Positions 57,962-64,000 of a stretch of DNA of 64,000 nt are shown here, piece after piece. The stretch is taken from contig NXFV01001708.1 in assembly GCA_002803225.1 (NCBI GenBank), forward strand, positions 1 through 64,000. The letters run 5' to 3'. The position numbers were made by a program, and so were the translations under genes. Position 1 is the first letter of the stretch. Every line of letters begins with the position of its first letter. The notes under the pieces were generated by a model. The model worked only from the letters and a program-made list of their open reading frames with translations. It made no database searches and was not told the origin of the DNA. The DNA comes from Gamarada debralockiae. Its lineage: Eukaryota > Ascomycota > Leotiomycetes > Helotiales > Hyphodiscaceae.

Positions 57962-58994
57962 TCGTCCCCACAATATTGTCGCCCTTGACCATCACCTCCC
58001 TATCCCTCAACTGCCGCATCAGCTCGAGAAACTCGCTATTCTGGAATTTCGCACTCTGGTTGTTCCGTACACTGTCTAACAACTGTCCTGCCGTTCGTGC
58101 TAGGGCGTCGGGATCTTCTTGTTGGGGCCGTTCTTGGGATTCGGACATAGGATCGTGGATCAGATCGGCGCCGAGGCGGGCTTGGTTGGGGATTTGTGGT
58201 TCATCGGACACCAAGCGTTCGATGGATTCTTCGAGCATGATATCTTGTCCCATCTCCCTATCCTGCTTCTGGGAACTTTCAGCCTCTTCTCTTGCCTCGA
58301 TTCCGTTCGTCGTATGCTCTGCTTTGGATGCTTCTTCAAATGCCCGTGCAAAGGCTTCTTCATCGAAGGCTTCAACCGGCTGTTGCTGCTGCACCATAGG
58401 TTGCTCGGCTTGTTGCCCCATCATGCCTCCTGCGAACTGTGGTTGCATCCCCATACCCATTCCCATACCTCCATTCATCGGTGAATATCCGTACGCAGAA
58501 CTTCCACCCATCTGACTTGTTTGCGCCATCACGCGTTGCTCGGCGCCAAATTGCCGTGCGAAGTCTTGATGCCATCCTCCGGTGTCTTGTCTTTGTTGTG
58601 GTTGAGAATTGTATGGTTGTTGAGCGAATTGAGGTGCAGGACTTGAGATGTGCATGCGTTGGAAATCAGATGCCCAAGCTGCAGGCCCAGGTTGTGCAGG
58701 AGCATGTGAGAAAGCTTGTGGTTGGAAGTCTTGTTGAGACTCGAGAGGTAGGTTGCCAGCCTGAAAGGCCTGGAAGTCGGGTTCTAAGAGACCGGCATTT
58801 GGACCTGGGGAAGATCTAAAGCCCTGCGCGTAATGTCAGTACCAACAACAGAAGACCGAGGAAGCTGTGTGCGGACTCACTTGTGAAGGCGACGATCTTG
58901 AGATCAGACGGTCTTGTTGTAACGTCCGGTCGACGGTACTGTGCTTTTGGAAATTTTGTAGAGCATTTGAGGGTCCGCAAAGACTGTCCGCCAT
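57912..58994 (-). CDS. PEX20: Peroxin 20, co-receptor for PTS2 import
   Basis: Two exons: 58994-58881 and 58823-57912, with a 57-nt intron, sum 1,026 nt, giving 341 residues. The N-terminus (MADSLCGPSNALQNFQKH...DRTLQQDRL) is diagnostic for fungal PEX20, with Cys6 in the position whose ubiquitination recycles the receptor. WASDF and WHQDF are WxxxF motifs that bind the docking peroxins PEX13/PEX14. The C-terminus (AKFQNSEFLELMRQLRDREV) is the region that binds PEX7. The middle is Gln/Met/Gly-rich. PEX20 acts with PEX7 to carry PTS2 proteins from cytosol to peroxisome. The 3' end may overlap the start of the next gene on the same strand. It is transcribed divergently from SEC13. Confidence 0.92.
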
Positions 58995-59461
58995 AGTGCG
59001 CGCTGTGTCTGAGTGTGAGGAGTTGTATGCGGATGTTTGCTGAAGTAGTTTGTCGAAGGCGAATACTATTGAGTTGAACCGAGGTAACCCATCTATGCTG
59101 AATTGAACCGGGTTTGTGTTTGTATCCAAAAGGTCGAGTAAAAGAAGAGGAATGGTAGACCTATGCACAGAGTTTTCCCCCTATTCTTTAATCAGAGCGC
59201 AATAATAGAGTGGATGTTGATGGGATGAAAATTAGTTTGTCGAATGTGCATCGCCCTCCCCGCCAAAATAGCGGGCAAGGCGATGCTCAATGTCACGAGC
59301 GTTCCTCAGCCTTTCATCGGCAAAACTCTAATTCCGTGACCGGCAAGCTCCGCTTCCACGAACAGTTTCGACAGCCTGGCAGTAAACCAAGCTTCTTCAT
59401 CTTGATCTGTCCTTCTCTCAACTTTGAATCACAACATCTACAAATTTGTGTCAAGGTCAAG
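58995..59461. promoter_or_regulatory. PEX20-SEC13 divergent intergenic region
   Basis: 467 bp between the start codons of PEX20 (minus) and SEC13 (plus), which must hold both promoters and leaders. I see no strong TATA box, as is usual for housekeeping genes. Confidence 0.6.
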
Positions 59462-60613
59462 ATGGCACAAGTTATATCGAATTCGGGTCACGATGATATG
59501 ATCGTAAGTTTGCCCCTTTTCTTGAGCAATCCAAAATACCCTCCCCTGTTTACCCAAGCTCAGCGCATTGCTTAAATTGGTTTGCGCGCATTCTGATCCC
59601 AATGCCATCTAACTGCTTTTGAAGAGATATTGACTGACTTCCAATGTGCAGCACGATGCAGTCCTCGACTACTATGGCCGGCGCCTGGCAACCTGCTCCT
59701 CAGACCGCACCGTCAAGATCTTCGAGGTGGAAGGAGAAACACACCGACTGACAGAAACGCTGAAAGGGTACGTTGGCCTCTTGCAGCCAGCTTCAGCCAT
59801 CAACTCCCACTTTGGCTTTCCCCAAATCTAAAATCCCCTAGATCAACCCCAGCTAACCACCCCTCAAACAGACACGAAGGAGCAGTCTGGTCAGTCGCCT
59901 GGGCGCACCCAAAATACGGCAATATCCTCGCATCATCCTCCTACGACGGCAAAGTATTCATCTGGCGCGAGCAAGGCAACACCTGGACTCGAGTCTTCGA
60001 TTTCGCCCTGCACACCGCATCCGTAAACATAATCTCCTGGTCGCCCCACGAATCTGGCTGCTTACTCGCCTGCGCGTCCTCCGATGGCAACGTCTCCGTC
60101 CTCGAATTCAAAGACAATTCCATGGATCACAAGATCTTCCACGCGCACGGCATCGGCGTCAATTCCGTTTCATGGGCCCCGAGCACTACGGCTGGAAGTC
60201 TGGTTTCGAGTTCGGGGGGCCAGGGTGGTGTGAGACGGTTTGTTACGGGGGGAAGTGATAATATGGTTAGATTGTGGAGTTTCGATCAGGCGAGCCAGAC
60301 CTATAAGCAAGAGCGGGAGCCGTTGACGGGACATACGGACTGGGTGCGCGATGTTGCATGGTCTCCTACCGTTCTGCAAAAATCCTACATCGCATCCGCG
60401 TCACAAGACAAGACGGTCCGGATCTGGACCTCTGATCCTAGCGCTCCAGGAGTATGGAACAGCAAGATTTTGCACTTTGATCATGTGTTGTGGAGGGTTA
60501 GCTGGAGCTTGAGCGGAAATGTGTTGGCTGTTAGCGCGGGCGATAATAAGGTTAGCTTGTGGAAGGAGAATTTGAGGGGCGAGTGGGAGTGTGTTAAGAC
60601 TATTGAGGAATAG
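59462..60613 (+). CDS. SEC13: SEC13, WD40 subunit of COPII coat and nuclear pore
   Basis: Three exons: 59462-59503, 59652-59767 and 59872-60613, sum 900 nt, giving 299 residues, typical of SEC13. The short first exon ([14 protein letters not shown]) joins [24 protein letters not shown], and the second junction restores [34 protein letters not shown]. Six WD40 repeats follow through [14 protein letters not shown] and [27 protein letters not shown], giving the open six-bladed propeller that is completed by a blade from SEC31 or NUP145C. It forms the outer COPII cage for ER export, part of the Y-complex of the pore, and part of the SEACAT/GATOR2 complex. Essential in yeast. Confidence 0.97.
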
Positions 60614-61641
60614 AGGCGTTGGGGTCGATATTGATTTGTGCTTCTGGTTGAGAAAGACTCTCGGCGTTCAAAGGGAGAAAAGCATGAGCTTCATATGAGT
60701 CTGTAGGCTTATTAGGATCGCAAATGTAAGATGGTTACCGAAAGTCCCTGTGCAAGGCATCTGGACACTCTCGTATCTTCTACGGCTTGCTCTGTCTAGA
60801 ATTCTTGGTAAGCCCGCTACGAAAAGTGGCCTAGCTTGACCGTCTCCGTTTACAACCAGAGATTTTCAGACGAGCAAAATGCGTAATTGTCGAGGAAATG
60901 TCAAGCTTCCGTCGAGAGCTCTAGTATTTAAGCTGACAAGAAATAATGAACAATGTAGAGAAAATGGTTCAATTGCATGCATTCTATAAAGAAAATCTCG
61001 CTGATTCTCAACCTGCAGATGCCTCATATGTACTTCATCCACTCCACCTGCCGAACTCCCGCCTCCATTGCTCCTTGAATTGTAAACCGCCGAATGCAAG
61101 AAGGAAAGGGACGAATGCAGCAACGCTAAATGAGGAAATAATTTTGGTATTTTGGTACGAAAATGCCGAAATGAGTGTGATGTGCTGGAGCGAAATGAAA
61201 TGCGATGCAATGCGATTGGAGTTTGCTTGCAGACGAGGGCCGCATATCCCGTACTGGCTCGAAGCCAGAGTGGATTGCATCTCGAGAGATGAGATGTCGT
61301 TCGCTGTCAGTGAAGATGCCGAATAACGCAAATCCTTATGAAAGGGGCCTTCAAGCTGAGAAGCTTGAGGCTCGAGTTCGTTCAAGTTGTTGAGAATCGT
61401 TGAACCCCGAGGTCGTCGAATCCTGAGATGTGTCGGAGTTCGAGATGTATTGAATCGCGAAATGCACTGGATGATGAATTACGTTAAGTCATGAGGTGAG
61501 GATCGTTGGTGGTCGAGGATAGGCTGCCGAAAAGACGAACGCCCGTTCTGGTTGCAAAGAAAGGGGACCGAGAGATCGAATCGGAAATCAAGTCAGTGCA
61601 GCTACCGACGTATGATGGAAGCCTCGGTTGCAGAACTCAGG
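60614..61641. other. Convergent intergenic, no supported gene
   Basis: Between the ends of SEC13 and the F-box gene. Short frames only (60866-61385 on either strand), no motif. Confidence 0.6.
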
Positions 61642-63749
61642 TCATGCAAATCCCATGGCTGGATCATGAATCGAGTCCAAGAATTCGAGAGCTTCTACCG
61701 AGGAGATAGAGGGTTCCGTAGGACTGTTGTCGACGTTCCACCAAATGAATGGGCCGCCGAATATGTCGATTGGATTACGCGGGTCCGCAGTCAAGTCCCA
61801 CCATCTACCAACGATAATTCGACCACCAGGGAGCACGCAGCCTTCATAAGCCCATACTTGGCCAGGATCGTATTCTCCATCAAGAGGGAAGAATTTGATT
61901 AGGGAGATGCGTTGGAAGCCTGGGATGCCTTGCTGTTTTGGAAGACCATGAATGCGACCGTAAAAGTACGCTGTTCGGGAGCCTCGAGAAGTACCGTAAA
62001 ATGCCTTGAGCTCGTATTTTGTGTTCGTAATGGCATTTGCAAAAGTCATTTGGCGTAATCTTGGAGGACTGGAGGTGGTGTACGGATTGCTTTGGATGAG
62101 AGTCTCGAAAGCCTTGGGCCAATCATCCGCAGAGAACTTGGAGTCATTGAAGAAGATGGTCAGGTCCTAGAGGTTACCAAGTCAGGAAAGGTAATACATT
62201 AGGAAGAGGAGAGGATGGCAGTACCGAGAACAACTCGCTGTCATCCACCATTGGCTCATCATCATTTCCATGAAGTCTCAATTTCGAAAGGGTACTGTTG
62301 TCTTTCATGAACGCTTGAATTTGTTCAGCACCGCTCTCGATAAGTATGACAGCTTCGACTTACTGTGCGCCGACTTCCAGTGGCTTCCAATAGGCTGCGT
62401 TCCTTCCTTGATTCTACCAAGCCAAGGCTGTGGCAACTGGTCGCGCTCGAGCTCTTCGTACTGCTGAGCCAAAAGTCCTTCTCCACTGGAAGCCTTGAGA
62501 TGCAATTTGAAGAAGTTGACAGTGTGCAAGAGCCAGCGGACATTGATATCCTGCTTCCAAACCCCAATAAACACTGGCTGCTTCTTATGATCGGCGTACG
62601 CCTCCCTCTGCGATATGTCGAAGTGCGAAACAGTGCTGTTGCAGTTGTCGGGGTGGAGGGATAACGAGGTCAGGCACAGTTGAATTACAAGGACAAGCGA
62701 GCCAACTGTATTGGCAGAGACGACATCGCCATGGTCCCAGCTGGTCTTCTCGGTGTTGAGGATGGCGTCGATGATATCAGTATATCTTCTTCCTCCGTGT
62801 GTAACCCAGTCACGGATAAAGCTGTGATTTAAGCCGATGATGATTTGGTTTCCTTGAGCGTCAATGGCTTTGCGAGCGTTGGACTCTGTTCCCGTGGTCG
62901 TCAGCAAAGTACTCCAAAGTTTCTCGTTCTTTCTTAAGCTAACTCACCGAGAATCAAGTCTCTCAACACAAACAAGCATTTTTCGGTATTGGCATCTTGT
63001 ATGGCTTTGCATTCTCGAGAGAATGCTCCATATTTCTTCAAGTCGAAGCAAATCCAGCCAGCGATGTCGCGACGGTAAGCATATTTTTTAGCCAGTGCTA
63101 ATGGTTCGAAGTCTCCTTCAGGCATGTCGAAAGTTTCAGCAAAGCGCTTGCGCCAGACACTAGACGAGATTGAATCCCTGGTCTGTTTGCATAGCTTGGC
63201 GTATGTGTTAACATCAGGATCATCCTCCAAGAACCCAACGATGTTTTGATGAATCTGGATAAGAGATGAAATGTCAGTTGCGAATATACTTTTCATTAAT
63301 CAAACAACAAAGTATAACAGGGCCTAGATCCAAGGAATGCGGTGGATGGGGACAGGAAGGTCTTCGGTGGAAAGTGAAGGGGTACATACCTCGTATGGAA
63401 GTGTTTGGAAGAGGGAATTCTCGACGGCAACTGGAGCGGTAAGTTGTTCCTTGACAACCTCAGCGGCACCTTGCTCATTGACGACGGTTGACTCTACAAG
63501 GTACTTCCCCTCGCCCAGAATGACCTTTGGCAGCGTGGGGATCGGGACTACGCGTTGACTACGCGAGACCGAGCGTTGGCCGACATAGATCACTTCATCA
63601 TCTGAATCCGAATCTGGCTCTCGGTAGTTGACAGTTCGGCTACGAGTAGCCATTTTTCTTGGTGGATATGGATCGAAGCCAAGCATCTTTTCATATTTCA
63701 AAGGAGACGGCGCCTTGACCCGGGAGCTGGTGCGGGTTTGGGAAGGCAT
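61642..63749 (-). CDS. F-box-like protein
   Basis: Five exons: 63749-63390, 63254-62948, 62885-62364, 62313-62225 and 62166-61642, sum 1,803 nt, giving 600 residues. The start at 63749 follows two in-frame upstream codon options; an earlier Met at 63833 is possible. The N-terminal 120 residues are basic and disordered, with a DSDSDDEVIY acidic patch. The second exon begins the F-box (LPYEIHQNIVGFL...VNTYAKLCKQTRDSISSSVWRKRFAETFD), the motif that links substrates to SKP1-cullin ubiquitin ligase. The rest is a long helical/beta region with GRWWDL and FGGPFIWWNVD, of unknown fold. The fourth intron (62314-62363, 50 nt, GTAAGT donor) is needed; reading through it would look like a frameshift. The target is unknown. 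Confidence 0.85.
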
Positions 63750-64000
63750 TGCTGCGGTGGCTGTTGGGCAATGGTGCAAGTGTATCCTGGTAGCAAGCTG
63801 CAATAGCCGATGAGCAATGCCAATAATGTTCAAGGGGGAAAGAAGGCTTATTTTAATTGTGGTGGATGGATGGATGGTCGCGGACTGTGAATGGGACGCG
63901 TGTTGACGAAAGGTGGAAGTGAATTTCTGACGCAGATAGCTAAGTGAAATTGTTGGTTAATGTTGGTAGTAAGGAATCTCCAAGATCCTTCGAGCAACCG
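63750..64000. other. Upstream region of the F-box gene
   Basis: Holds a GGAT-repeat (near 63866-63880) and the alternative start codon at 63833. No other gene is seen before the window ends. Confidence 0.5.

Noticed and set aside
62340..62400. Apparent -1 frameshift in the F-box gene
   Set aside because: A 50-nt intron (62314-62363) with GTAAGT donor and CTGAAC branch keeps the frame and makes the total exon length divisible by three, so no lesion is needed.
1..64000. tRNA, rRNA or CRISPR features
   Set aside because: I scanned for tRNA B-box words (GGTTCGA-type) and found none in a tRNA context. No array of spaced direct repeats is present, and CRISPR is not expected in a fungal genome.

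Overview
The window is nuclear DNA from a filamentous ascomycete, probably a Leotiomycetes-like Pezizomycotina; the class is an inference from gene types, not from a database search. Evidence: short GT-AG introns (46-161 nt, one of 32 nt), GPI-anchored wall proteins, a PDR-type ABC transporter, a pisatin-demethylase-like P450 remnant, PEX20, SEC13, and several heterokaryon-incompatibility (HET) loci. I resolved splice structures by hand; for every intact multi-exon model except the unidentified gene next to PEX20, whose first exon is unresolved, and the 7TM-like protein, whose last exon is uncertain, the exon lengths sum to a multiple of three.

Left part (1-20 kb): an AT-rich, repeat-bearing edge; a large membrane protein and, 5 kb away, its decayed paralogue; a GPI-anchored fasciclin protein; a secreted-ectodomain plus seven-helix membrane protein; an AT-rich block that abuts a 5'-truncated P450; then a short metabolic run on the minus strand: an SDR-type NAD(P)-binding protein, a phytanoyl-CoA-dioxygenase-like enzyme and a GH27 alpha-galactosidase with a ricin-B tail.

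Middle (20-43 kb): two decayed HET loci beside a C2H2 gene, a duplicated-module cysteine-rich GPI protein, a full-length PDR ABC transporter, a double-domain GFA (CENP-V type) protein, a GPI-anchored PQQ-dehydrogenase-like beta-propeller and a 1,153-residue disordered protein that may belong to the septation network.

Right part (43-64 kb): a 4.6-kb gene desert, then an allorecognition-like island: a decayed HET gene with a ZZ finger, an intact 889-residue C2H2-transmembrane-hydrolase-like fusion whose nucleophile position looks substituted, and a divergently transcribed DUF7580-type protein sharing a 344-bp promoter. After that come housekeeping genes: a conserved unidentified gene whose start may lie inside PEX20, PEX20, SEC13 (divergent) and an F-box protein.

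The most interesting signal is the 48.7-56.4 kb island, where a dead HET receptor lies beside a divergent pair of intact genes of types seen in fungal self/non-self recognition. All three HET loci in the window are broken while their non-HET neighbours are intact.
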